Origin: Roseibium album
GTDB taxonomy: Bacteria; Pseudomonadota; Alphaproteobacteria; Rhizobiales; Stappiaceae
Length of the DNA stretch: 64,000 bases
Assembly (NCBI GenBank): GCA_001404055.1
Contig: CXTY01000015.1
Coordinates: forward strand, 124,001 to 188,000
Direction of reading: 5' to 3'
Position numbers and translations under genes: made by a program
The notes under the pieces: generated by a model
Seen by the model: the letters and a program-made list of their open reading frames with translations, nothing else
The model's database searches: none
Told to the model about the DNA's origin: nothing
Shown here: one piece after another, positions 29,282-38,396 of the stretch
How positions within the stretch are numbered: position 1 is the stretch's first letter
Layout: each line of letters opens with the position of its first letter

Positions 29282-30187
29282 TTAACCCTTCAAGACTTCG
29301 AGAAGTGTCTCGCCAAGCTTTGCAGGAGATGGTGAAACCTTGATACCGGCCTCTTCCATTGCTGCAATTTTGTCTTCAGCACCGCCTTTACCGCCGGAAA
29401 TCACGGCGCCAGCGTGGCCCATTGTACGGCCCGGAGGTGCGGTACGACCCGCGATAAAGCCAGCGACGGGCTTCGAACGACCCTTCTTGGCTTCGTCTTT
29501 CAGGAACTGAGCAGCTTCTTCTTCCGCTGAGCCACCGATTTCACCGATCATGATGATGGACTGGGTCTCGTCATCGGCCAGGAACATTTCCAGGACGTCA
29601 ATGAACTCAGTGCCTTTGACCGGATCGCCGCCGATGCCGACAGCCGTTGTCTGACCGAGACCTGCATTGGTGGTCTGGAACACGGCTTCGTAAGTCAACG
29701 TGCCGGAGCGCGAGACAACACCAACGGAACCCTTCTTGAAGATGGAGCCCGGCATGATGCCGATCTTGCACTCTTCAGGGGTCAAGATGCCAGGACAGTT
29801 CGGGCCGAGCAGACGGGAGTTGGATTTTTCCAACCGTCTTTTGACCTTGACCATGTCGGCGACCGGAATGCCTTCGGTGATGCAGACGATGAACGGGATT
29901 TCTGCATCGATTGCCTCGATGATCGCAGCGCCCGCGCCTGCCGGCGGAACGTAGATCACGGAGGCGTCCGCACCGGTTGCTTCCTTGGCTTCGCCCGCAG
30001 TGGCAAAGATCGGCAGCTGAGCCGCGCTTTCAACGCTGCCCCAGGTAGAGCCACCCTTTTTCGGGTGCACACCGGCCACCATCTTGGTGCCGTAATATTC
30101 AAGCGCCTGTTCCGTATGGAACGTACCGGTTTTGCCGGTCAGGCCCTGAACGATGATTTTCGTGTCTTTATTGACGAGGATGGACAT
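29282..30187 (-). CDS. sucD: Succinyl-CoA ligase subunit alpha
   Basis: A 301-residue subunit that binds CoA and carries the phosphohistidine. It begins [23 protein letters not shown], with the CoA-binding Rossmann part, [17 protein letters not shown], and [20 protein letters not shown] containing the active-site His. It starts directly after the sucC stop, so the two subunits are coupled and made in equal amounts. Confidence 0.97.
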   Translation of the reverse strand: MSILVNKDTKIIVQGLTGKTGTFHTEQALEYYGTKMVAGVHPKKGGSTWGSVESAAQLPIFATAGEAKEATGADASVIYVPPAGAGAAIIEAIDAEIPFIVCITEGIPVADMVKVKRRLEKSNSRLLGPNCPGILTPEECKIGIMPGSIFKKGSVGVVSRSGTLTYEAVFQTTNAGLGQTTAVGIGGDPVKGTEFIDVLEMFLADDETQSIIMIGEIGGSAEEEAAQFLKDEAKKGRSKPVAGFIAGRTAPPGRTMGHAGAVISGGKGGAEDKIAAMEEAGIKVSPSPAKLGETLLEVLKG

Positions 30188-31387
30188 TTACGCGCCCCCC
30201 TTAACGGCTTTCACGATTTTCTGGGCGGCGTCGTCGAGATCATCGGCAGCGATAACGTTCAGGCCGCTTCCGTTGATAATCTTCTTGCCGAGTTCCACGT
30301 TGGTGCCTTCCAGGCGGACAACGAGCGGAACCTGCAGGCCGACTTCCTTGACAGCGGCAACAACGCCTTCCGCGATCACGTCGCAGCGCATGATGCCACC
30401 GAAGATGTTGACCAGGATGCCTTTGACGTTCGGATCGGAAGTGATGATCTTGAACGCGGCGGTCACCTTCTCCTTGGACGCTCCGCCGCCCACATCGAGG
30501 AAGTTGGCAGGCTCGGCGCCATAAAGCTTGATGATGTCCATGGTCGCCATTGCAAGGCCTGCACCGTTGACCATGCAGCCGATGTCGCCTTCGAGGGCAA
30601 CGTAGGCGAGATCATGTTTGGACGCTTCGATTTCCTTGGCGTCTTCTTCAGTCTCATCGCGCAGGGCCATAATGTCGTCATGACGGAAAAGCGCGTTGCC
30701 ATCAAATGAGACTTTGGCATCCAGAACCCGCAGACGACCGTCTTTCATGACGATCAACGGATTGACTTCCAGAAGGCTCATGTCTTTTTCAACGAAGGCC
30801 TTGTGCAGGAGCGGAAACAGCGTCTTGGCATCTTCCGCCGCAGCGCCATCCAGCTTGAGCGCTTCGCTCAGTGTGGCAACATCCGCGTCGGTGACACCGG
30901 TGTCCGGGTCAATCGGCAGCGTGATGATCTTTTCCGGGGTCTCTTCGGCAACGGCTTCGATGTCCATGCCGCCTTCGGTGGACACGACGAATGCCGGACG
31001 ACCGACGGTGCGGTCAACCAGGATGGAGAGGTAAAGCTCACGCTCAATGTCAGCACCGTCTTCAATATAAAGACGGTTGACGACCTTGCCTGCAGGACCT
31101 GTCTGCTTTGTCACCAGCGTGTTGCCAAGCATTTCCTTGGCGTGCGCGGTAACTTCGTCCAGCGAAAAGGCCAGGCGGACGCCGCCCTTGGCATCAGCCG
31201 GCAATTCCTTGAATTTACCCTTGCCGCGACCGCCTGCATGAATCTGGGTCTTGACGACCCACAGCGGACCGGGAAGTTTTTTTGCGGCAGCTTCTGCTTC
31301 GTCTGCAGAAAAGATTGCAACGCCGTCAGCCACCGGTGCGCCGAAACCCTTCAGCACGGCCTTGGCCTGGTATTCATGAATGTTCAT
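30188..31387 (-). CDS. sucC: Succinyl-CoA ligase (ADP-forming) subunit beta
   Basis: A 399-residue ATP-grasp subunit that makes ATP from succinyl-Co[20 protein letters not shown] at the start, the nucleotide loop [24 protein letters not shown] and FVNIFGG-type [17 protein letters not shown] near the end are typical. Together with sucD it forms the TCA step between sucAB and sdh. It is 169 bases downstream of mdh. Confidence 0.97.
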   Translation of the reverse strand: MNIHEYQAKAVLKGFGAPVADGVAIFSADEAEAAAKKLPGPLWVVKTQIHAGGRGKGKFKELPADAKGGVRLAFSLDEVTAHAKEMLGNTLVTKQTGPAGKVVNRLYIEDGADIERELYLSILVDRTVGRPAFVVSTEGGMDIEAVAEETPEKIITLPIDPDTGVTDADVATLSEALKLDGAAAEDAKTLFPLLHKAFVEKDMSLLEVNPLIVMKDGRLRVLDAKVSFDGNALFRHDDIMALRDETEEDAKEIEASKHDLAYVALEGDIGCMVNGAGLAMATMDIIKLYGAEPANFLDVGGGASKEKVTAAFKIITSDPNVKGILVNIFGGIMRCDVIAEGVVAAVKEVGLQVPLVVRLEGTNVELGKKIINGSGLNVIAADDLDDAAQKIVKAVKGGA

Positions 31388-31509
31388 GTGTTTCCCCCGT
31401 TGTCGGAGAACCGTTTCCCCTCATGAAAAAACGGCTGCTATTTCCTCAAAGTCCCCGGTCCTTTTGATCGACCGGATGAACTACATTTCGTGAGCGGTCA
31501 GATTCCCAA

Positions 31510-31531
31510 CCTTCATGAAAATCCATGAAGG
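31510..31531 (-). promoter_or_regulatory. Hairpin in the mdh-sucC gap
   Basis: Arms CCTTCATG (31510-31517) and CATGAAGG (31524-31531) pair perfectly around AAAATC. It lies 25 bases after the mdh stop at 31557. No T run follows, so it is more likely an RNA-stability or partial-termination element than a full terminator. Confidence 0.4.
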
Positions 31532-31556
31532 CAGGGAGAACTGACAAGCGGACGCC

Positions 31557-32534
<978 letters not shown>

Positions 32535-32691
32535 TTACGTAAGATGGAACACCGTGCCATCTGCGATGACTGAAGATGGCACTACTCCCTTTGTTTGCCC
32601 TGCGCAACCTCACCAAAAGAATATTGCGCGAAAGCTGGCAAAAATTCCCGAATCTTCCCGCCTGCATAATTCCACTATACGGAATGCAGAC

Positions 32692-33855
32692 CTATGCGTG
32701 TACCTCTCGCCTTTCACCAGCAAGATAGGCTTCTGAGCGCATTTCAATCAGTCTTGAAGCGGTCCGGTCGAATTCAAACGCCTCCGTTCCGCCTTCTGCG
32801 GCATACAAATTCTGAGGCTCAGCCTCTGCAGACAACACAAGCTTGATGCCGTTATCGTAAAGCGTATCAATCAGAATAATGAACCGCTTGGCTTCATTGC
32901 GCCGGGCCTTGGACATCACCGGCACATGATCCAGAAACACGGTGCCAAAGGCACGCGCGATACGCAAATAGTCGCTGGCTCCCAGAGGTTGCATGCAAAG
33001 GTCGTCAAACGTGAACCGCGCCGCACCTGCCGCCGCGCAGGGCACCGGAATCTTGCGTCCCTTGTTTTCCAGCTCTTCTGTATGTGATTTCATCCCGTGC
33101 GTCAGTTTCGACCACAAGACATCCATTTGCGGGTCCGCGCGCTCATCCAGCGGCGTCACATAGACCGGCGCGCCGGCCAGCTTTTCAAGACGGTAATCTG
33201 TTGGTGAATCAAGGTGGAGAACATCGACCTTAGAGATCAACAAATTTATGAAGGACATGAAGAGCTGACGGTTCAGGCCGTCTTTGTAAAGATTCGTCGG
33301 CTCCACGTTCGATGTTGCCACCACGATGACACCGAGCTCGAATAATTGCGTGAAAAGCCGTCCGAGGATCATCGCATCGGCAATATCGGTAACGGAAAAC
33401 TCGTCAAAGAGAAGAAGCCGGGTTTCCTCGGCAATCTGACCGGCAACCGGCGGGATCGGATCGTCGCCCTTGACTTCACCGCGCTTGTGCGCCTGCCGAT
33501 GCGCATGAATGCGCTCGTGTACATCCAGCATGAATTCGTGAAAATGGACCCTTCGCTTGCGCCGGATCACCGTAACCTCAAAGAAGAGGTCCATCAGCAT
33601 CGTTTTGCCGCGACCAACCCCACCCCAGATATAGAGCCCCTGAACGGACGCCCACAGCTGGTTTTTCTTGTTTGCAAACAACCAGCCGAGAGAACTTTTC
33701 TTGGAGGCAAGCCTGGTCTCGCCAAGGCGTGTGTTGAGTAGATCAAGTTTGCGAACCACATCCCGTTGAACGGGATCTTCCGATATCTCGCCAGACGCAA
33801 TCAGCGCATCATAGCGGGCGCTCAAAGCGCGGTTGACCGGCAGTTCCATCTTCAA
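32692..33855 (-). CDS. zapE: Cell division protein ZapE (AFG1-like ATPase)
   Basis: A 387-residue AAA-type ATPase. It carries a P-loop in GLYIWGGVGRGKTMLMDLFF, the HFHEFMLDVHERIHAHR segment, Walker B LLLFDEFSVTDIADAMIL, and VVATSNVEPTNLYKDGLNR. ZapE interacts with the FtsZ ring in E. coli; the mitochondrial relative AFG1/LACE1 is linked to respiratory-complex quality control. The gene is upstream of mdh in many alphaproteobacteria, as here. Confidence 0.93.
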   Translation of the reverse strand: MKMELPVNRALSARYDALIASGEISEDPVQRDVVRKLDLLNTRLGETRLASKKSSLGWLFANKKNQLWASVQGLYIWGGVGRGKTMLMDLFFEVTVIRRKRRVHFHEFMLDVHERIHAHRQAHKRGEVKGDDPIPPVAGQIAEETRLLLFDEFSVTDIADAMILGRLFTQLFELGVIVVATSNVEPTNLYKDGLNRQLFMSFINLLISKVDVLHLDSPTDYRLEKLAGAPVYVTPLDERADPQMDVLWSKLTHGMKSHTEELENKGRKIPVPCAAAGAARFTFDDLCMQPLGASDYLRIARAFGTVFLDHVPVMSKARRNEAKRFIILIDTLYDNGIKLVLSAEAEPQNLYAAEGGTEAFEFDRTASRLIEMRSEAYLAGERREVHA

Positions 33856-33969
33856 GGGCTAAGCTCCCTCCATGAAGAATCACGGGCCACTGGAATGGCC
33901 TTTCGCACGGCGGCATAAGGTCAAAACGTCGCAGATGCAAGTCATGATATCGTCGTATGCGGTCCCGCC

Positions 33970-34001
33970 GAATCACTGATTCACTTTTCAACCGGTTGAA
34001 A
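33970..34001. promoter_or_regulatory. Two adjacent palindromes upstream of zapE
   Basis: GAATC-ACT-GATTC (33970-33982) is followed by a perfect 16-bp palindrome TTTCAACCGGTTGAAA (33986-34001). They lie 115 to 146 bases upstream of the zapE start, in the gap to the next minus-strand gene. A further GAATCAG lies at 34014. No known consensus recognised. Confidence 0.35.
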
Positions 34002-34084
34002 TATAAGGAATTTGAATCAGATGGCGATAGGTCTTTCTTGGGGGCAGCAAATGGGCTTGCGGACAAAGCAGCGTTTGACGGAAG

Positions 34085-34543
34085 TTATTGGTTGTCTGTC
34101 ACTCCAGATCTGAAAGCTTGTTCCAGCTCCAAAACATTGCCCTCTGGATCACGGACATAGATGATTAGGTTAGGCTCTTCTTGAGTGCCGAAATTGGTGA
34201 CTTCGCCTTGCAACCGCCCTCCCAGTCTCAACACCCTGTCGATAGAATGCTGCAAGTTCAGAACTTCGAATGCGAGATGCGAATAGCCGGTTTCATTGAT
34301 GGCAGAAGGTTGCCGCTCCACCGTTTCTTTGAACTGCATGATCTCAAGAAATGGCCCTTGATCGTCAGGCAACTCCAACCAGATTGCGTAGATATTCGAG
34401 TTGGGCAATCCATTGCCACGCGAAACTTTTTTTCCGGAGAGCACCTTTGGTGAACGTCGTTCAACATAGCCAAATACCTCTCTGTAAAACTCAGAAAGCG
34501 CGCTGGCGTCGCGTGCCGTCACGCTTACATGCGATAGTTTCAT
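34085..34543 (-). CDS. VOC family protein (glyoxalase/dioxygenase superfamily)
   Basis: A 152-residue protein with two paired beta-alpha-beta modules. It starts MKLSHVSVTARDASALSEFY, with the metal His at H5, a middle strand FLEIMQFKETV (Glu), then YSHLAFEVLNLQHSIDRVL (His) and RDPEGNVLELEQ (Glu). So all four usual metal ligands of the vicinal oxygen chelate fold are present, consistent with an isomerase or dioxygenase. The substrate is not known. A run-in small gene on the other strand is absent. Confidence 0.85.
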   Translation of the reverse strand: MKLSHVSVTARDASALSEFYREVFGYVERRSPKVLSGKKVSRGNGLPNSNIYAIWLELPDDQGPFLEIMQFKETVERQPSAINETGYSHLAFEVLNLQHSIDRVLRLGGRLQGEVTNFGTQEEPNLIIYVRDPEGNVLELEQAFRSGVTDNQ

Positions 34544-34662
34544 TCTGATACGCCTCGTGAAGCTCGGATCAAAACTTACTGGCTTTGCCCCGTTTTCAAG
34601 TGCACCTATTTGTACGTTTCACAACATGTGTCACTCTGGAGTCTACCCTGACATTTATCCCA

Positions 34663-34699
34663 CAAAAAACGCCCGCATCCGGCAATTCGGATGCGGGCG
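34663..34699 (-). terminator. Rho-independent terminator of the DUF7662-like gene
   Basis: On the minus strand, arms CGCCCGCATCCG and CGGATGCGGGCG pair perfectly around six bases and are followed by TTTTTTG (34664-34669). It lies 37 bases after the stop at 34736. Confidence 0.88.
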
Positions 34700-34735
34700 C
34701 TGGACACAACGAAATATCGCTGCGCGGGGGGCGCA

Positions 34736-35521
34736 CTAACGCAGGAGGAGCGTCGATTTTCGGCCCGATTGAATTTCCTGAAGATACAGGAGACGGCCAA
34801 CCAGATGACACTCGGACTGATCGCCAAGCTTGGCTTTTCGGCCACGGCCATCTGTAAGCAGCCAGGCATTTCCGGATTTGATCACGTCGCACTCAATCGG
34901 TGCACTCTTGTCAAATCCCGCTTCGCCGAAGAGGGCCTGACCAAAGCCCAGATCGTCACTGCCATCCAGCCCCTTTGTCGCCATTCGGACACTCCGATAG
35001 GCCTGTTGAACGAACTGAGTGGCGACTATGACAGTGATGATATCCTCGCCATCCATGGCAGCAAAACGCAGAACGCCGCTTTCCTGGGGTATTGTTGAAC
35101 TCGAACAGGGTGTTTGCTGAAGATCACCGAGCGGGGTCCATTCAGTCCGCAACGTGACAGTCGTCGGTTGCCTGAGTGCCGTCATTACCTTGGCCAGGCG
35201 TTTTTCTGCAGTTCGCTGCGGATTCTTGACCGGACGCTCGACTCGGGTGTTGTTTCCGGCAATCGCCGTGCCACCTATACGCAGTCTACGAAATACAATG
35301 ACGTCGCGCATTAGATCCGTGCGCTCGACCCGCCAGCCAGCGTCCAGCCAGGCATTCTGATGTACCAGACTTCCACCGGAGTTGGCCCACCAGGTTCGAT
35401 GGTCACGCGCACTTTTGGGCAAATTGCAGCCGAGGATACTTTCGACTTCATTCAATTTGGCGGCCCAAACTACATCTTCCAGACGCGCCAGATGTTCCCG
35501 TAAAGGTTCGTATTTCGACAT
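34736..35521 (-). CDS. DUF7662-like N-terminal domain with a possible degenerate GIY-YIG-like C-terminus
   Basis: A 261-residue protein. The start at 35521 (MSKYEPLREHLARL) is preferred to the longer frame because AGAAAGG lies just upstream. Residues 1-80 contain YEPLREHLARLEDVVWAAKL, ILGCNLPKSARDHRTWWAN and AWLDAGWRVERTDLMRDVIVFRR, a pattern I recall as DUF7662, found in varied bacterial proteins. Residues 125-261 have WTPLGDLQQTPC, then IPQESGVLRF and a strand-turn segment that align loosely with GIY-YIG nucleases, but the YIG triad reads IVA and the catalytic arginine is uncertain. The second assignment is weak inference. The gene stands alone with its own terminator. Confidence 0.55.
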   Translation of the reverse strand: MSKYEPLREHLARLEDVVWAAKLNEVESILGCNLPKSARDHRTWWANSGGSLVHQNAWLDAGWRVERTDLMRDVIVFRRLRIGGTAIAGNNTRVERPVKNPQRTAEKRLAKVMTALRQPTTVTLRTEWTPLGDLQQTPCSSSTIPQESGVLRFAAMDGEDIITVIVATQFVQQAYRSVRMATKGLDGSDDLGFGQALFGEAGFDKSAPIECDVIKSGNAWLLTDGRGRKAKLGDQSECHLVGRLLYLQEIQSGRKSTLLLR

Positions 35522-35595
35522 GTGCACAGCCTTTCTGATAGCTATGCAAATATACACCTTTTACGCGAGTCGTCTAGAAAAAATACCGAGGGTTG

Positions 35596-36126
35596 TTAAC
35601 GATAGAGTGATATCGGGGCGCCAGTAGACATTTGCCCGTTAAACTGCCCGGCTGTACTGGAATAAAGCTGTGCAACGATCGCCCCGGAACCGTCTTTCAA
35701 GACCACCTGATTGCCGTTCAGGTCCCAAGCTGCGATCCCGGACAGAACCGGCGTAGCACAACCTCTGGTATTTGCCCTATACCCTCCAGACCAAGTCGTC
35801 AGGGTCATGAAGGCCATGCAGTTGTCGCCTGAAGACTGCAACTTCCAGCCCCCCAGAAGATCCGTGCGACCAACCTGTTGGGCGTTGGCCGGCGCTGCAA
35901 CCGGATTGTTCGCAAGGTCAGTCGAAGGCGCTAATGGATCAGTCAATGTTGAACCGACGGGAGGAGCTGCGTTCGGATCCAGCGGAGCAAGATCTCCCGT
36001 GCCCACGGGTGTGGTGGGTGTGGCCGGCAATGGCGCAGCATAATTACGACCGCCCGATAGGCGCTGACAACCAGCGGCCAAAACGACCAGCCCCAAAACC
36101 AAAACAAGCTTTCCCGCTCGCATCAT
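35596..36126 (-). CDS. Omp19-like lipoprotein, AprI/Inh family protease inhibitor
   Basis: A 176-residue lipoprotein. The signal ends in the lipobox LAAGC with C20 as the lipidated residue. A Pro/Ala-rich linker (about 25-85) leads to an AprI/Inh-type beta-barrel: LLGGWKLQSSGDNCMAFMTL, GYRANTRGCATPVL, AAWDLNGNQVVLKDGSGAIV and AQLYSSTAGQFNGQ. The last segments closely follow Brucella Omp19, a surface lipoprotein that inhibits proteases. Two cysteines in the domain (about 102 and 123) would form the conserved disulfide. It is a single gene on the minus strand. Confidence 0.88.
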   Translation of the reverse strand: MMRAGKLVLVLGLVVLAAGCQRLSGGRNYAAPLPATPTTPVGTGDLAPLDPNAAPPVGSTLTDPLAPSTDLANNPVAAPANAQQVGRTDLLGGWKLQSSGDNCMAFMTLTTWSGGYRANTRGCATPVLSGIAAWDLNGNQVVLKDGSGAIVAQLYSSTAGQFNGQMSTGAPISLYR

Positions 36127-36251
36127 GACGAATCAATCCCTCACCTTCGTCCCAACTTGAAAGCATCTCTTAGCCTACAATTTGACGAAAATCCAAAATC
36201 CGTAGGATTTGACCAAAAAAGTATGTTTTTAGCGCCTCACTACGCTAGGTG

Positions 36252-36683
36252 CTACGGTTGGCTTCCCGGCGGATCAATCAATTGATCGATCGACTTTTTG
36301 ATCTGTTGATAACACGCCGCACACCCAACAAAGGTTTCTGAAACACGAAGGCTGTGGGCAATCCCCCAATAGTCACTCGTTGTAATTGTGTTCCAGTGAG
36401 ACACCTGGGCAACCGGGGCCATATCGGCAAGATAAATCACTCGGTCTGGAACAACGGCGTGAGGCATCCAGAAAATATCTACCGGCTTTGGGTTAAGCCC
36501 ATTCGCGTCCACCCCATCAGCTGCGAGCAATCTTCCTACATGCCGGCTCAATCGGTCCGCGGGATCGATTCCTGCTGAAAAAGCCCGCAGGAAGGTTCCG
36601 GCCCGGTAATTCATATAAGCCTCTGCCAACGGCCCGAGTAAACTGTTATCCGGACACAGGAACAAGACGATGGTTTTGGTCAA
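36252..36683 (-). CDS. Low-molecular-weight phosphatase-like protein lacking the catalytic Arg
   Basis: A 143-residue protein with the LMW protein-tyrosine-phosphatase / arsenate-reductase fold start: TIVLFLCPDNSLLGPLAEAYMN, then FSAGIDPADRL and a predicted helix-rich end. The family signature C-x5-R-S should read C-x-x-N-S-x-R; here C10 is followed by PDNSLLG, so the Cys and Asn-Ser are present but Arg is replaced by Leu. The later DP-type acid loop is also unclear (YWGIAHSLRV). Catalysis is doubtful; a binding or regulatory role is possible. Confidence 0.65.
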   Translation of the reverse strand: MTKTIVLFLCPDNSLLGPLAEAYMNYRAGTFLRAFSAGIDPADRLSRHVGRLLAADGVDANGLNPKPVDIFWMPHAVVPDRVIYLADMAPVAQVSHWNTITTSDYWGIAHSLRVSETFVGCAACYQQIKKSIDQLIDPPGSQP

Positions 36684-36913
36684 TAAAATACCCCTGCTTA
36701 ACGTCGAAAATGTTTAGCCTCATCTCCTTCCACTTAGCGTTGCAACAGAACGAATTGATGACAGAAATTCGAATGCTACGAATTTGATGAGGACATTTAT
36801 AAGCCTGCAAATTAATGCTGGCGGAGGTATCCGCAGCGCACCAGCGTGTATAGGTTCGCCCTGACCGCATTCGTTGACCGGATGTTTTGGGTAGACATGC
36901 GAAGGAGACTTAT

Positions 36914-37291
36914 ATGCCCGTAGCTTATTGGTGCGTTCTGGTGGCAGCGATCCTGCCAATCCTGTCTGCATTTCCAGCCAAGCTGACCAAGGAGTTTGAC
37001 AATGCCAATCCGCGTGACCCGGCTTTTTGGCAACATGGCTTTCGCGCACGTGCATGGGCAGCACAGGCCAATGGATACGAGGCGTTTCCGTTTTTTGCAG
37101 CAGCGGTATTCGTTGCCATGAGCCAGGGAGGAAACCCTCACTGGATCAATCAACTGGCTGTTCTTTTTATATTGCTCAGGCTCATTTACGTGTTTTGCTA
37201 CTGGACAGACCGCTCATCTCCGCGTTCACTTGCATGGGGTGCCGGGTGCATAACGACAGTGGCACTTTTTACGAGTTCTCTGTGGAGCTGA
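36914..37291 (+). CDS. MAPEG family membrane protein
   Basis: A 125-residue integral membrane protein with four hydrophobic stretches. It starts at the ATG at 36914, which follows AAGGAGA; the frame is open slightly earlier but without a good start. Family features are AFPAKLTKEFDNANPRDP, the RARAWAAQANGYEAFPFFAAAV segment (the typical R-x-x-x-x-x-x-N-x-x-E pattern) and the LLRLIYVFCYW helix. Such proteins belong to the membrane-associated eicosanoid/glutathione metabolism superfamily; bacterial roles are mostly unknown. Confidence 0.85.
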   Translation: MPVAYWCVLVAAILPILSAFPAKLTKEFDNANPRDPAFWQHGFRARAWAAQANGYEAFPFFAAAVFVAMSQGGNPHWINQLAVLFILLRLIYVFCYWTDRSSPRSLAWGAGCITTVALFTSSLWS

Positions 37292-37407
37292 AACATCTCT
37301 TGGTGCATTTCATATTCGAATTTTTTCAAGGATTGTTTGCACCAAGCGGCTGATTTCGTTAACGATACAAGTGGCCAGTACAGATTACCGGTGGGCAGAG
37401 GTACATC

Positions 37408-38301
37408 GTGCGTACGACAGATCAAACGACAAATACCCTGCCGGCACCCAGCCGGACAGCGTCGGCGAAGCAACTTGCCGACCCTCATGTTGTCGATGTT
37501 TTGATCTCCGAGCGCGGCAAACAGGTGATGGCCAGCCCGTGGTGGCCATTCATCAAACCTGCAGCCTATAAGATCCTGCGCTACCGGTCTGCGGTTCGCA
37601 TGGCGGACACGATTTCGCAAATGGAAGCACTTGATGTTTTTGCCCATCTGAGCGACTTGCTGCAGCTCGATGTGACAACGCTCGGGCTGGACCGGGTACC
37701 GACAGAAGGGCCCGTTGTACTGGTATCGAACCATCCGACAGGCATTGCAGATGGTGTTGTGCTTTATGATGCCATCAAACCCAGACGTAGTGACCTGGCA
37801 ATTTTCGCCAATCGCGATGCAATCCGGATCAATCCGCGCCTTGCCGACATGATTATTCCGGTTGAATGGCGCAACGACTTCAAGAGCCGAGAAAAATCCA
37901 AGGAAACACTCAAGATCGCTTCATCTGCCTTTGCGCAGGAACGCGTGGTTGTATTGTTTCCCTCCGGGCGCCTTGCCCATTGGCACGAGGGCAAATTGAC
38001 GGAGCGACCGTGGATGACCTCAGCGCTTGCGCTTGCACGGAAAAACAAGGCCCCGATTATCCCGATGCACATGGGTGGGCGGAATTCCGGCATGTTTTAT
38101 TTCCTGGCCCGTGTCTCGACCGAACTCCGCGACATGACTGTTTTCAATGAGTTGCTCAACAAGAAAAGTGCCGAGTTCAGGGTTCATTTTGGCAAACCCA
38201 TCCGGCCGGAACGCCTTCGCGGCGACCTTACCGAACTCACTGAGCAGATGCGTGTCCATTGCGCAGAAACACTTGCCAGTGATCCCAACGCCGAATTCTA
38301 A
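37408..38301 (+). CDS. PlsC-type acyltransferase (lysophospholipid/ornithine-lipid acyltransferase-like)
   Basis: A 297-residue protein starting at GTG. The active-site block [20 protein letters not shown] carries His and Asp with five residues between them rather than the four of classic PlsC, a variant known in alphaproteobacterial acyltransferases. [13 protein letters not shown] is the acyl-acceptor motif and [13 protein letters not shown] follows. It likely acylates a lysophospholipid or lyso-ornithine lipid at the inner membrane. It is on the plus strand 116 bases after the MAPEG gene and 95 bases before recQ. Confidence 0.82.
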   Translation: MRTTDQTTNTLPAPSRTASAKQLADPHVVDVLISERGKQVMASPWWPFIKPAAYKILRYRSAVRMADTISQMEALDVFAHLSDLLQLDVTTLGLDRVPTEGPVVLVSNHPTGIADGVVLYDAIKPRRSDLAIFANRDAIRINPRLADMIIPVEWRNDFKSREKSKETLKIASSAFAQERVVVLFPSGRLAHWHEGKLTERPWMTSALALARKNKAPIIPMHMGGRNSGMFYFLARVSTELRDMTVFNELLNKKSAEFRVHFGKPIRPERLRGDLTELTEQMRVHCAETLASDPNAEF

Positions 38302-38307
38302 GGCAAA

Positions 38308-38332
38308 TTCATCCACAGGCATCATCCACAGG
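38308..38332. promoter_or_regulatory. Tandem DnaA-box-like repeats before recQ
   Basis: Two direct copies of TCATCCACAGG are spaced 13 bases apart (38309-38319 and 38322-38332). TCATCCACA differs from the DnaA box TTATCCACA at one base. They lie about 65 to 88 bases before the recQ start. Confidence 0.3.
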
Positions 38333-38396
38333 TGCAGATTGCTCTTATCGAGCGAATAAGACATGGTGCGGGAGAATCAAAGGAAACCGCAGCCTC

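Noticed and set aside
36190..36210. Inverted repeat AAATCC-GTA-GGATTT before the Omp19-like gene
   Set aside because: The stem is short and AT-rich; it is within what chance would give.
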